Numbered from the stretch's first letter, positions 26,821 through 35,921 are shown. The stretch: DNA of 52,541 bases from Actinomadura alba (GCF_014323705.1 NZ_JABVEC010000045.1:1-52541), one strand, 5' to 3'. Notes: a model not told the origin generated them from the sequence alone. A program made the numbers and translations.

Positions 26821-28139
26821 TGGGCTTCGATGGCCTCGACGATGTCTCCTCCTCCGGTGCCTCCGCCTCCTGCACCCCGTCCCGCGTCTTCTTCCGCGAG
26901 TGGGACGCGAGAGCGCCCGGTGACCGGCGCAGCCTGGACCGGGCGCGCGCGCTCATCGAAGCGCTGCGGATCAACACGGCGGGCATCCCCGTGCTGACGG
27001 TCGTGGGTTCCAAGGGCAAGGGCACCGCCGCCGCGTACGCTTCGGCCGTAGTGTCCGCGGCCGGCCGGCGGGTCGTGACGATCACCAGCCCGCACTACCG
27101 CACCGTCCGGGAACGGATCCGGGTCGACGGCTCCGCCGTTTCGGCGGCCGGGCTGGCGGCACTCGCCGGGCGGATCTCCGGCGGCATGGCGCGGCTCCCG
27201 GCACCGCGGGGCGGCTACCTCGCGCCCTCCGGGCTGTTCATCGTGGCGGGCGTCCTGCACGCCCTGGACCTCGACGCTGACGCGCTCGTCGTCGAGGCCG
27301 GCCGGGGCGGCCGCTCCGACGAGGCGAGCCTCTTCCCGCCCACCGTGGCGGCGGTGACGCCGGTGTTCGAGGAGCACCTCGGCGAGCTCGGGGACTCGGT
27401 GGCCGACATCGCCCGCGACAAGGCGTCGGTCATCGGCCCGAACACCCTGGCCGTACTGTCGGCGCCGCAACGCGATGACGTTGAACCGGTGCTGCGCGCG
27501 GCAGTGGCCGAGGCCTCCGGCGGCCGAACGGCGTACGAGCCCGCACGCCCCGGCGACGTTCCGGACGTTCCGCCCGGCCCGCTGCCCGGCGGGCTTGGCG
27601 CCGCGAACGCCGAGCTCGGCTACCTCGCGGCCAGGCGCCTGCTCGAGCTCACCGGCGGCACCCGCCCGGCGGCGGAGCCCCTGCGGGCGGTGCTGTCGTC
27701 GATGTCGCTGCCCGGCCGGCTGTCCTGGCATCCGGTCCCCGAGGCACCGGTCTCGGTGCTCCTCGACCAGGCCGTGAACGGGCCGGGCGCCGCGGCGGCC
27801 CGCACCGCCGCGCGTTCCCGGGGCGGAGCCGACCATGTGCTCGTGTCGCTCTCGGACGACAAGGATCTCGACGGTGTCATCGCCGCCCTGCGCGGGCTCC
27901 CGGTCACCTTCGTCCGCCTCGACCGCCCACATCTGGGCTTCACCCGGCCGGTCCCGGCGCACTGGACCGTACTCGGCGAGCACGAGCTGACCGTCCGCGC
28001 CCTGACCCGTCTCGGTGGGCGGGTGATCGCCCTGGGCAACGTCAGTTTCGTCGCCCGCATGCTCGAACTCCTCGACGTCTCGGCGGAGCCCCTTTTCACC
28101 TTGGTCCGCCGGGTTGACCGCCATCCCAACGATCACTGA
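26820..28139 (+). CDS. FolC-like Mur-ligase paralogue
   Basis: A 439-residue protein with the same fold as FolC but divergent motifs. The P-loop reads VGSKGKGTAAAYA (residues 62-74), followed by TITSPHYRTVRERIRVDG and VEAGRGGRSDEASLFPPTVAAVTP. It then has EEHLGELGDSVADIARDKASVIGPN where FolC has DHxxxLGxTxxxIAxEKAGI. The C-terminal domain holds LLDQAVNGPGAAAA in place of LLDASHNPAG, and ends LGNVSFVARMLELL. These changes argue for an amide ligase acting on a substrate other than folate. GTG start with GGAAGG four bases upstream. It is divergent from folC and ends 13 bases before the stop of a convergent methyltransferase gene. Confidence 0.75.
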   Translation: MGFDGLDDVSSSGASASCTPSRVFFREWDARAPGDRRSLDRARALIEALRINTAGIPVLTVVGSKGKGTAAAYASAVVSAAGRRVVTITSPHYRTVRERIRVDGSAVSAAGLAALAGRISGGMARLPAPRGGYLAPSGLFIVAGVLHALDLDADALVVEAGRGGRSDEASLFPPTVAAVTPVFEEHLGELGDSVADIARDKASVIGPNTLAVLSAPQRDDVEPVLRAAVAEASGGRTAYEPARPGDVPDVPPGPLPGGLGAANAELGYLAARRLLELTGGTRPAAEPLRAVLSSMSLPGRLSWHPVPEAPVSVLLDQAVNGPGAAAARTAARSRGGADHVLVSLSDDKDLDGVIAALRGLPVTFVRLDRPHLGFTRPVPAHWTVLGEHELTVRALTRLGGRVIALGNVSFVARMLELLDVSAEPLFTLVRRVDRHPNDH

Positions 28140-28152
28140 CGCGCCGCGGGCC

Positions 28153-28965
28153 TCAGTTCTTGCGGGCGACCCCACCGACGATCCACGCGTCCTCGGCGAC
28201 GGGCACACCGTCGCTCTCGTCCGGCCGCCACCGGCTGACGTAGACCAGCCCCGGATCGACCAGCTCCAGGCCGTCGAAGAAACCGAGGATGTCCGCACGG
28301 GTGCGGCGGGCGTCGCCGCTGCGCTTGAGGAAACTGCGGTAGACGTCCTGAGCCGCGTCGATGGCCTCGGGGTGATCCTCGGAGACGACATGGGACAGCG
28401 CGAGATAGCTGCCCGGCGGTATCGCGTCACGGAGCCGGGCGACGATCTCGTACGGGCGGTCGTCGTCGGCGAAGAAGTGCAGGATCGCGAAGAGCAGGAT
28501 CGCCACCGGCCGGTCGAAGTCGATGTACGACCGGATGGCCGGGTTGTCCAGGATGGTGTCCGGATCGAGCAGGTCGGCGTTCACCACGATCGTCTGCCCG
28601 TTCTCGGTCAGCAACGCGCGCGCGTGCGCGAGGACGATCGGGTCGTTGTCGACATAGGCCACCCGGGCGCCGGGGGCATGGGTCCGGGCCACCTGGTGGA
28701 CGTTGTTCTGGGTCGGCAGCCCGGTGCCGATGTCGACGAACTGGCGGATGCCCCGTTCGGCGAGGAAGCGTACGGCGCGGCCGAGGAAGGCGCGGTTGCG
28801 CCGGGAGATCTCGGCGATCTCCGGCGCGAGCGCGAGCAGCTTGTCGGCCGCGGCCCGGTCGACGGCGTAGTTGTCCTTGCCTCCGAGGTAGTAGTCGTAC
28901 ATGCGCGCGATGCTCGGCGAGGTGGTGTCGATGCCCGACGGCACCCTCTCGGTCCCGTCTGCCAC
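28153..28965 (-). CDS. SAM-dependent methyltransferase, PF04672 family
   Basis: A 270-residue protein beginning with the family signature SGIDTTSPSIARMYDYYLGGKDNYAVDR. It continues with the SAM-binding strand QFVDIGTGLPTQNNVHQVA, then RVAYVDNDPIVLAHARALL and the late IPPGSYLALSHV segment. The family is strongly expanded in Streptomyces and Streptosporangiales; substrates are mostly unknown. I chose the GTG at 28965, 15 residues before the MYDYYLGGKDN core and close to the usual family length; in-frame ATGs at 29040 and 29070 would add 25-35 poorly conserved residues. Confidence 0.88.
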   Translation of the reverse strand: MADGTERVPSGIDTTSPSIARMYDYYLGGKDNYAVDRAAADKLLALAPEIAEISRRNRAFLGRAVRFLAERGIRQFVDIGTGLPTQNNVHQVARTHAPGARVAYVDNDPIVLAHARALLTENGQTIVVNADLLDPDTILDNPAIRSYIDFDRPVAILLFAILHFFADDDRPYEIVARLRDAIPPGSYLALSHVVSEDHPEAIDAAQDVYRSFLKRSGDARRTRADILGFFDGLELVDPGLVYVSRWRPDESDGVPVAEDAWIVGGVARKN

Positions 28966-29191
28966 GTCTGGCCCCCAAATCGCCTCTCGGACCCATCGGG
29001 CGGGGCCATGCCCTTCCCCGCCCGCGGCCGGTGCCGCCATCGCCCACCGGAACGTGATTTTCGCGGCCATGTCACGATCCGCTGTAGATCATCGCACTGT
29101 ACGTCATCACGACGGGCCCGCGACACCCCAGCGTGTTCACAGAACTCCATTCCGTTTCGCCGTCGTGCCCCCCGTGTCGGGGTCGTCCCCG

Positions 29192-31912
29192 TCAGCCGGC
29201 GGGGAGTGACGCCAGTTGGCCCTCCAGCCGGATGATGTCGGCCTCGGCCTGTTCGAGGCGGTCGCGGTTCTTCGCGATGACCGCCTCGGGGGCCTTGGCC
29301 ATGAAGGCTTCGTTGCCGAGCTTGCGCCGGGCGTGGTCCACCTCCTTGCGGGCCGCGGCCAGGTCCTTGGCCAGCCGGGCGCGTTCGGCCTTGACGTCGA
29401 TGACCCCGGCGGTGTCCAGCCGCACGGTCACGGCCTCGACGACCAGCGACGCCGTCGGGACGAACTCGCCCGCGGGCTCGGTCAGGCGCAGCAGCAGGCG
29501 GACGGCCTCTTCGTGCGCCGCCAGTGGCGAGCCGGCGAACTCCAGCGCGGCCGTGACCCACTGCCCCGGCTTGAGACCCTGGTCCGACCGGAACCGGCGC
29601 ACCTCGGTGACCAGACGCCGCAACGAGGTGATCTCGGCCTCCGCCGCCGTGTCGACGACCGGCTCCGTGGTCTGGGGCTCCGTGGTCTGGGGCTCCGTGG
29701 TCTGGGGCTCCGTGGTCTCGGGCTCCGTGGTCTCGGGCTCCTCGCCGGCCGGCCACGGCGCCACCACGATCGACTCCGACCCGTCAGAACCGTGCAGGGC
29801 GGTCCAGAGTTCCTCGGTGACGAACGGGGTCATCGGGTGCAGAAGCCTCAGCAGAACGTCGAGCACCTCGCCCAGCACCCGGCGGGTTGCGGCCGCCGGC
29901 GCACCGCCCTGCGCCAAGGGCACCTTGGCCAGCTCCACGTACCAGTCGCAGAACTCGTCCCAGGCGAAGTGGTAGAGCGTCTCGCACGCCTTGGCGAAGT
30001 CGTAGTTGTCGAAGTGCCGGTCGACCTCCGCCGTGACCTGCCGCAACCGGGACAGGATCCACCGGTCGGCGACGGACCGGCCGGCCGGCAGCGGGCCGTC
30101 GAGCGTCGCCCCGTTCATCAGGGCGAACCGCGCGGCATTCCACAGCTTGTTGCAGAAGTTCCGGGACCCCTGCGCCCAATCCTCGGCGACCGGCACGTCA
30201 CCGCCGGGGTTCGCGCCGCGCAGCAGCGTGAAACGGGTGGCGTCGGCGCCGTACTCGTCGATCCAGTCGAGCGGGTCGATGACGTTGCCGGCCGACTTCG
30301 ACATCTTCTTGCCGAACCGGTCGCGGACCATGCCGTGCAGCGCGATCTCCCTGAACGGCACCGCGCGGTCCGCCGCCTCGTCCTTCATCGCGTACAGGCC
30401 GAACATCATCATCCGGGCGACCCAGAAGAACAGGATGTCGTAGCCGGTGACCAGCACGCTGGTCGGGTAGAAGCGGCGCAGGTCGCCGGTCTCCTCGGGC
30501 CAGCCGAGGGTCGAGAAGGGCCACAGGGCCGAGGAGAACCAGGTGTCGAGCACGTCGGTGTCCTGCGTCCAGCCCTCGGGGGCCGACTCGCCCGGGCCGA
30601 CACAGCGGACCTCGCCGTCCGGGCCGTACCACACCGGGATCCGGTGGCCCCACCACAGCTGCCGGCTGATGCACCAGTCGTGCATGTTGTCGACCCACGC
30701 GAAGTAGCGCGACGCCATCTCCGGCGGCTGGATGCGCACCCGCCCGTCGCGCACGGCGTCACCGGCCGCCTTGGCGAGCGGCGCGACCCGCACGAACCAC
30801 TGCAGCGACACCCGGGGCTCGACCACGGTGGCGCACCGCTGGCAGTGACCCACCGCGTGCTCGTACGGGCGGACCTCCTTGACGACGCGGCCCTCCTCGC
30901 GCAGCGCCGCGACGATGGCCGGGCGCGCCTCGAACCGGTCGAGACCGAGGAACGGCCCGTGCGCGGTGATGACGCCGTGCTCGTCGATGACCGTCAGCGT
31001 GGGCAACGAGTGCCGGCGACCGATCTCGAAGTCGTTCGGATCGTGCGCCGGGGTCACCTTGACGGCACCCGTGCCGAAGGCCGGGTCGACGTGCTCGTCG
31101 GCGACGACCGGGATGCGGCGGCCGGTCAGCGGCAGCTCGACCTCACGGCCCACCATGTGCCGGTAGCGCTCGTCGTCGGGATGCACCGCGACGGCGGCGT
31201 CGCCCAGCATCGTCTCGGCGCGGGTGGTCGCCACCACGATGGAGTCGTCACCGGAGCCGTACCGGATCGAGACGAGCTCGCCCTCACGGTCCTCGTGCTC
31301 GACCTCGATGTCGGACAGCGCGGTGAGGCATCGCGGGCACCAGTTGATGATCCGCTCGGCGCGGTAGATCAGCCCATCCTCGTAGAGCCGCTTGAAGATG
31401 GTGAGGACGGCCCGGGAGAGCCCGGCGTCCATCGTGAAGCGTTCCCTGGACCAGTCGACGCTGTCGCCGAGCCGCCTCATCTGGCCGAGGATGCGGCCGC
31501 CCGACTCTTCCTTCCACTGCCACACCCGGTCGACGAACGCCTCGCGACCGAGGTCGTGCCTGGACAGGCCGTCCTTGGCGAGTTCGCGCTCGACGACGTT
31601 CTGGGTGGCGATCCCCGCGTGGTCCATGCCCGGCAGCCACAGCGTCTCGTGGCCCTGCATCCGGCGGCGGCGGATCAGCGCGTCCTGAATCGAATGATCC
31701 AGAGCGTGCCCCATGTGCAACGATCCAGTTACATTCGGAGGCGGGATCACTATGGAGAAGTGCGGGCGGGCACTGTTTCGTTCGGGGTCGGCGGTGAACA
31801 GTCCCGCCGAGATCCAGCGTTCGTAGAGTCTGCCCTCGACGTCGGCTGGAGTGTACTGACTGGACAGGTCGACGTCGGCGGCACGCTCGCCGCGATCCTT
31901 GGGCTCTTTCAC
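29192..31912 (-). CDS. valS: Valyl-tRNA synthetase
   Basis: ValRS charges tRNA-Val and edits mischarged threonine. The protein is 906 residues. Class I signatures are PPPNVTGSLHMGHALDH near residue 62 and GKKMSKSAGNVIDP near 535. The CP1 editing domain (TTRAETMLGDAAVAVHPDD; GTGAVKVTPAHDPNDFEIGRRH) is intact. The C-terminal anticodon domain is followed by a coiled coil (ERARLAKDLAAARKEVDHARRKL). Odd: inside the C-terminal half, around residues 724-751, lies a run of TTEPQ/TTEPE pentapeptides absent from typical ValRS. It is in the conserved clpX-valS-folC neighbourhood but separated from folC by two extra genes. Confidence 0.97.
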   Translation of the reverse strand: MKEPKDRGERAADVDLSSQYTPADVEGRLYERWISAGLFTADPERNSARPHFSIVIPPPNVTGSLHMGHALDHSIQDALIRRRRMQGHETLWLPGMDHAGIATQNVVERELAKDGLSRHDLGREAFVDRVWQWKEESGGRILGQMRRLGDSVDWSRERFTMDAGLSRAVLTIFKRLYEDGLIYRAERIINWCPRCLTALSDIEVEHEDREGELVSIRYGSGDDSIVVATTRAETMLGDAAVAVHPDDERYRHMVGREVELPLTGRRIPVVADEHVDPAFGTGAVKVTPAHDPNDFEIGRRHSLPTLTVIDEHGVITAHGPFLGLDRFEARPAIVAALREEGRVVKEVRPYEHAVGHCQRCATVVEPRVSLQWFVRVAPLAKAAGDAVRDGRVRIQPPEMASRYFAWVDNMHDWCISRQLWWGHRIPVWYGPDGEVRCVGPGESAPEGWTQDTDVLDTWFSSALWPFSTLGWPEETGDLRRFYPTSVLVTGYDILFFWVARMMMFGLYAMKDEAADRAVPFREIALHGMVRDRFGKKMSKSAGNVIDPLDWIDEYGADATRFTLLRGANPGGDVPVAEDWAQGSRNFCNKLWNAARFALMNGATLDGPLPAGRSVADRWILSRLRQVTAEVDRHFDNYDFAKACETLYHFAWDEFCDWYVELAKVPLAQGGAPAAATRRVLGEVLDVLLRLLHPMTPFVTEELWTALHGSDGSESIVVAPWPAGEEPETTEPETTEPQTTEPQTTEPQTTEPVVDTAAEAEITSLRRLVTEVRRFRSDQGLKPGQWVTAALEFAGSPLAAHEEAVRLLLRLTEPAGEFVPTASLVVEAVTVRLDTAGVIDVKAERARLAKDLAAARKEVDHARRKLGNEAFMAKAPEAVIAKNRDRLEQAEADIIRLEGQLASLPAG
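29661..29741 (-). repeat. 15-bp in-frame tandem repeats inside valS
   Basis: Five copies of a 15-base unit (ggctccgtggtctSg) plus a six-base partial. Three copies carry tgg and two carry tcg at the end. On the coding strand they encode ETTEP/QTTEP pentapeptides. The near-identity of the copies implies recent expansion. Confidence 0.9.
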
Positions 31913-32056
31913 GGGGGGAGATTCTACGGAGCATCCGCGCGGTGGAACGCGGCGACCCGAGAATGAGTCGAAATACAGGAGAATGTCCCCGGCGGTCGTA
32001 CGGCCGTACGCAGTTTACCGCGCCGCAGATGGCAAGCCTGGCGCTGAGGAGTGACG

Positions 32057-32953
32057 ATGAGCGGTTGGAACCCCCCACCGGGCCAGGGCGGCGGCGCGCC
32101 GTACGGCGGTGTCCCGGGGCAGGGGCAGCCCGGATACGGGCAGCAGCCGGGCGGTCAGCCCGGATACGGGCAGCAGCAGCCGGGCGGTCAGCCCGGTTAT
32201 GGACAGCAGCAGCCGGGTGGCCAGCCTGGATATGGACAGCAGCAGCCGGGTGGCCAGCCTGGATATGGACAGCAGCCCGGTTACGGTCAGCCCCAGTACG
32301 GCCAGCCGGCGCCGGGGCCGTACGGGCAGCCGCCGTACCCGCCGCGCAAGTCCAACACGGGTCTGATCGTCGGACTCGTCGGCGGCGCCATGGCGCTGGT
32401 CGTGCTGCTGGTGGTCGTCGGCGTGGTCCTCGCGTCGAGCGGCAAGGAATACCAGGTCAGCACGCCCTCAATGGCCGGTGGACTGGCGCGTGACCCGTCG
32501 GGAGAGGGCTCGTACGGCCAGACCGCCAGCCTGATGCGAACGCAGATGCGGAGCGCGACGAACAACAAGGTCTCCGACGTCAGGAGCGCCGTCTACGGCA
32601 CCAGCTCCGATCGCTACCTCTTCATCGGCGGCAACGGAGACCTCGGCAGCCCCAGCGCCTTCATGCAGGGAGTCCGGTCGGCCGCCGGCAGCAGCGGTTC
32701 GACCTCCACATCGGTCAGCGAGGTCGACAGCGGCGGGGACGGCAAGGCCGCCTGCTCCACGACGAGCGCCAACCTGCCGTCGTCCGGGACCTACTCGATC
32801 GCGATGTGCTTCTGGGCCACCGAGACCACATTCGGGATGATCATGCCGATCCCGAACACGTCGTCGCAGCTCACGACCCCCCGCAGCAAGTCCAGCACCG
32901 AGGTCGCGTCGCTCATGCGCCGCATGCGCGCCGACATCGAGACCGAGAAGTAG
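32057..32953 (+). CDS. PGYGQQ-repeat single-span membrane protein
   Basis: A 298-residue protein not assigned to a named family. Residues 1-98 are cytoplasmic low complexity (Gly, Pro, Gln, Tyr) with QPGYGQQ(Q)PGG repeats. A basic PPRKSN stop precedes one membrane helix (about 101-126, GLIVGLVGGAMALVVLLVVVGVVLA). The rest is an extracellular domain with two cysteines (KAAC, AMCFWATETTFGM) that could pair. The architecture is that of many actinobacterial sensor or anchoring proteins with a Pro/Gln-rich cytosolic tail. GAGGAG lies six bases before ATG 32057; a GTG two codons earlier is less well placed. It is divergent from valS, and a terminator shared with clpX follows. Confidence 0.82.
   Translation: MSGWNPPPGQGGGAPYGGVPGQGQPGYGQQPGGQPGYGQQQPGGQPGYGQQQPGGQPGYGQQQPGGQPGYGQQPGYGQPQYGQPAPGPYGQPPYPPRKSNTGLIVGLVGGAMALVVLLVVVGVVLASSGKEYQVSTPSMAGGLARDPSGEGSYGQTASLMRTQMRSATNNKVSDVRSAVYGTSSDRYLFIGGNGDLGSPSAFMQGVRSAAGSSGSTSTSVSEVDSGGDGKAACSTTSANLPSSGTYSIAMCFWATETTFGMIMPIPNTSSQLTTPRSKSSTEVASLMRRMRADIETEK
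32126..32290 (+). repeat. 30/33-bp tandem repeats encoding QPGYGQQ(Q)PGG
   Basis: One 30-base and three 33-base units starting at 32126, 32156, 32189 and 32222, then two shortened QPGYGQ units. Later copies use ttat/tat ggac codons, showing independent drift. The peptide resembles the Tyr/Gly/Gln-rich tracts of phase-separating proteins. Confidence 0.88.
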
Positions 32954-32979
32954 CCGAGCGGCCGGCTCGTACGAACGAC

Positions 32980-33021
32980 AGAACCGCACCGTCCCTTCCG
33001 AGAGAGGGATGGTGCGGTTCT
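32980..33021. terminator. Bidirectional terminator between the PGYGQQ gene and clpX
   Basis: Arms 32980-32996 and 33005-33021 pair over 17 positions with a single G-T wobble; the loop is 8 bases. It lies 27 bases after the plus-strand stop and 43 bases from the clpX stop, so it can serve both convergent genes. Confidence 0.85.
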
Positions 33022-33063
33022 CTGTTCAGCGGCTCAGGTGCCGAAGGCGGCGCGGATGACGGG

Positions 33064-34335
33064 TCAGGCGGACTTCTCGCGAGGCTCCCGCTTGGTGCGC
33101 TCGCGCGGCACCAGTGTCGGGTTCACGTGCTCGAGCACCGCCTCGCGGGTGATGACCACGCGGGCGACGTCGACCCGGCTCGGCACCTCGTACATCACCG
33201 AGAGGAGTACCTCCTCGAGGATCGCCCGCAGACCACGGGCGCCCGTGCCGCGCAGGATCGCCTGGTCGGCGATCGCCTCGAGGGCGTCGTCGGTGAAGTC
33301 CAGGTCCACCCCGTCGAGCTCGAACAGCCGGTGGTACTGCTTCACCAGCGCGTTCTTGGGCTCGGTGAGGATGCTGATCAATGCGTCGCGGTCGAGGTTG
33401 TGCACGTTGGTGATGATCGGGAGCCGACCCACGAACTCGGGGATCATCCCGAACTTCAGCAGGTCCTCGGGCATCACGTCGGCGAAGAGGTCGGCCGTGT
33501 CCTCGAACTCGGTCTTCGAGCGGATCACGGCACCGAAGCCCATGCCCTGCTTGCCGACCCGGGACTCGACGATCTTCTCCAGTCCGGCGAACGCGCCACC
33601 GCAGATGAACAGGACGTTCGTCGTGTCGATCTGGATGAACTCCTGATGCGGGTGCTTGCGCCCGCCCTGTGGCGGCACCGAGGCGGTGGTGCCCTCAAGG
33701 ATCTTCAGCAGGGCCTGCTGCACGCCCTCACCCGAGACGTCACGAGTGATCGACGGGTTTTCGCTCTTACGAGCGATCTTGTCGACCTCGTCGATGTAGA
33801 TGATCCCGGTCTCGGCCTTCTTGACGTCGTAGTCGGCCGCCTGGATCAGCTTCAGCAGGATGTTCTCCACATCCTCGCCGACGTAACCCGCCTCGGTCAG
33901 CGCCGTCGCGTCGGCGATCGCGAACGGCACGTTGAGCAGCTTGGCCAGCGTCTGCGCGAGCAGGGTCTTGCCCGAGCCCGTCGGGCCCAGCAGCAGGATG
34001 TTGGACTTGGCCAACTCGACCGCGTCGTCTCTGCCGTCTCCGGACTGGATCCGCTTGTAGTGGTTGTAGACGGCGACCGACAGTGCCTTCTTGGCCGTCT
34101 CCTGCCCGATGACGTAGGAGTCGAGGAACTCGTAGATCTCCCGCGGTTTGGGCAGGTTGTCCCACTTCAGATCGGAGGTCTCGGAGAGCTCCTCCTCGAT
34201 GATCTCGTTGCAGAGATCGATGCACTCGTCGCAGATGTACACGCCCGGACCCGCGATGAGCTTCTTGACCTGCTTCTGGCTCTTTCCACAGAACGAGCAC
34301 TTGAGCAGGTCACCACCGTCGCCGATGCGTGCCAC
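33064..34335 (-). CDS. clpX: Clp protease ATP-binding subunit ClpX
   Basis: ClpX unfolds substrates and feeds them to ClpP. The 423-residue protein has the N-terminal zinc domain (Cys13, Cys16, Cys35, Cys38), a Walker A motif GPTGSGKT (Lys123), Walker B IIYIDEVDKIA, and a pore loop near the GGRKHPHQEF region. An intact IGF-type ClpP-docking loop region is expected near residue 270. GTG start with AAGGAG eight bases upstream. It lies downstream of clpP1P2, with a 168-base spacer that may hold its own promoter. Confidence 0.97.
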   Translation of the reverse strand: MARIGDGGDLLKCSFCGKSQKQVKKLIAGPGVYICDECIDLCNEIIEEELSETSDLKWDNLPKPREIYEFLDSYVIGQETAKKALSVAVYNHYKRIQSGDGRDDAVELAKSNILLLGPTGSGKTLLAQTLAKLLNVPFAIADATALTEAGYVGEDVENILLKLIQAADYDVKKAETGIIYIDEVDKIARKSENPSITRDVSGEGVQQALLKILEGTTASVPPQGGRKHPHQEFIQIDTTNVLFICGGAFAGLEKIVESRVGKQGMGFGAVIRSKTEFEDTADLFADVMPEDLLKFGMIPEFVGRLPIITNVHNLDRDALISILTEPKNALVKQYHRLFELDGVDLDFTDDALEAIADQAILRGTGARGLRAILEEVLLSVMYEVPSRVDVARVVITREAVLEHVNPTLVPRERTKREPREKSA

Positions 34336-34503
34336 CCAACTGTCTCCTTTTCGTGGGGCCGCCCGTCTTGAGTTGCGGCGCGGTCCTTCGCTTCAAAAGG
34401 CTCTCGACGTCGGCTTCGACGTTACCGTCTTCGAGGCACCAGGAAAGCCCCTCGTTGGCAAGTATGTCGGCGAGGCCTGGGGAGAACCCCGGGATCCGCC
34501 GTC

Positions 34504-35175
34504 TTACGACGACACTACCTCGGCGCGGCGTTTCCTGCTCACGAAGACGTCGTCGACCAAGCCGTACTCCTTGGCCTCCTCGGCCGTCAGGATCTTGTCA
34601 CGCTCGATGTCCTTGCGGACCTGGTCGATCTTCTGTCCGCTGTGCCGGGCCAGGATGTCCTCGAGCTGTTCCCGGATCCGCATGATCTCGCGGGCCTGGA
34701 TCTCGATGTCGCTGGACTGGCCGTACGAGCCCTCGGTGGCCGGCTGGTGGATCAGGATCCGCGAGTGCGGCAGCGCCGCCCGCTTGCCCGGCGTGCCGGC
34801 GGCGAGGAGTACGGCCGCGGCCGACGCGGCCTGGCCGATGCACACCGTCTGGATGTCGGGCTTGACGAACTGCATCGTGTCGTAGATCGCCGTCATGGCG
34901 GTGAACGAGCCGCCCGGCGAGTTGATGTAGATGCTGATGTCGCGGTCCGGGTCGATCGACTCCAGCGTCAGCAACTGGGCCATCACGTCGTTGGCCGACG
35001 CGTCGTCGATCTGGACCCCGAGGAAGATGATCCGCTCCTCGAAGAGCTTGTTGTACGGGTTCATCTCCTTGACCCCGTACGTGGTGCGCTCGACGAAAGA
35101 GGGGATGATGTATCGGCTCTCGACTGGCATGGCCGCACCGCCGATCTGGATGCCGGGCCGGATCAGGTCGCTCAC
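34504..35175 (-). CDS. clpP2: ATP-dependent Clp protease subunit ClpP2
   Basis: A 223-residue serine peptidase subunit. The catalytic triad is Ser118 (GQAASAAAVLLAAG), His in LPHSRILIHQP and an Asp further on; INSPGGSFTAMTAIYDTMQ is conserved. In actinobacteria ClpP1 and ClpP2 form a mixed tetradecamer. The GTG at 35175 has GGAGG seven bases upstream. It follows clpP1 after 29 bases and is cotranscribed with it. Confidence 0.96.
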   Translation of the reverse strand: MSDLIRPGIQIGGAAMPVESRYIIPSFVERTTYGVKEMNPYNKLFEERIIFLGVQIDDASANDVMAQLLTLESIDPDRDISIYINSPGGSFTAMTAIYDTMQFVKPDIQTVCIGQAASAAAVLLAAGTPGKRAALPHSRILIHQPATEGSYGQSSDIEIQAREIMRIREQLEDILARHSGQKIDQVRKDIERDKILTAEEAKEYGLVDDVFVSRKRRAEVVSS

Positions 35176-35204
35176 TTCAATGCCTCCGCTATGTCGCAGG
35201 TGAA

Positions 35205-35882
35205 TCAGGAGACCGGGCCCTCGGAGGGCACCTGCGTGGCACTGCGCACCACGTGGTCCACGAACCCGTAGTCCTGGGCCTCCTCGGCCGTGAACCAGCG
35301 GTCGCGGTCGGAGTCCCGCTCGATCTGGTCGACGGGCTGCCCCGTGTGGAACGCGATCCGGTCGGCGAGCGTCCGCTTCACGTACAGCATCTGCTCGGCC
35401 TGGATCTTGATGTCGGAGGCGGTGCCCCCGATGCCGCCGGACGGCTGGTGCATCATGATCCGCGCGTGCGGCAGGGCGTAACGCTTGCCCGTCGCGCCGG
35501 CGCAGAGCAGGAACTGCCCCATCGACGCGGCCAGGCCCATGCCCACGGTGGCGACGTCGTTCGGGACGTACTGCATGATGTCGTAGATCGCCATGCCGGC
35601 GGTCACCGAGCCGCCGGGCGAGTTGATGTAGAGGTAGATGTCGCGCTTGCCGTCCTCGGCCGAGAGCAGCAGCAGCTCGGCGCAGATGCGGTTGGCGATA
35701 TCGTCGTCGACCTGCTGGCCCAGGAAGATGATGCGCTCACGCAGCAGCCGCTGGAACAACTGGTCGCCGAGCGGCAACAGGGGCGCCTCGGCCACCCGGG
35801 ACACGATGCGCGTCGGGTCGTCGAACGTCGGAGGGATGCTCACCGGTTCCTCCGGTCTGTATCGGGTCGGATGATTGGACAT
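35205..35882 (-). CDS. clpP1: ATP-dependent Clp protease subunit ClpP1
   Basis: A 225-residue ClpP with Ser120 in GLAASMGQFLLCAG and His in LPHARIMMHQP; the segment IIFLGQQVDDDIANRICAELLLL is typical of actinobacterial ClpP1. ATG at 35882 with GGAG seven bases upstream. A longer frame to 36017 would run through a probable regulatory site and is unlikely. It is first of the clpP1P2 pair, and a ClgR-like site sits about 40 bases upstream. Confidence 0.95.
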   Translation of the reverse strand: MSNHPTRYRPEEPVSIPPTFDDPTRIVSRVAEAPLLPLGDQLFQRLLRERIIFLGQQVDDDIANRICAELLLLSAEDGKRDIYLYINSPGGSVTAGMAIYDIMQYVPNDVATVGMGLAASMGQFLLCAGATGKRYALPHARIMMHQPSGGIGGTASDIKIQAEQMLYVKRTLADRIAFHTGQPVDQIERDSDRDRWFTAEEAQDYGFVDHVVRSATQVPSEGPVS

Positions 35883-35921
35883 TAACGCGCTCCACAGACC
35901 GCTCAAGCCGGTGGAGCCGGG

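Noticed and set aside
31939..31955. GGTGGAACGCGG, resembling the T-box antiterminator motif, near valS
   Set aside because: It is on the plus strand while valS is on the minus strand, the gene downstream on plus is not an amino-acid gene, and no specifier stem is visible.
29216..31966. Open plus-strand frame of over 900 codons opposite valS
   Set aside because: Antisense shadow of an unmistakable valyl-tRNA synthetase; no recognisable domain or ribosome-binding site.
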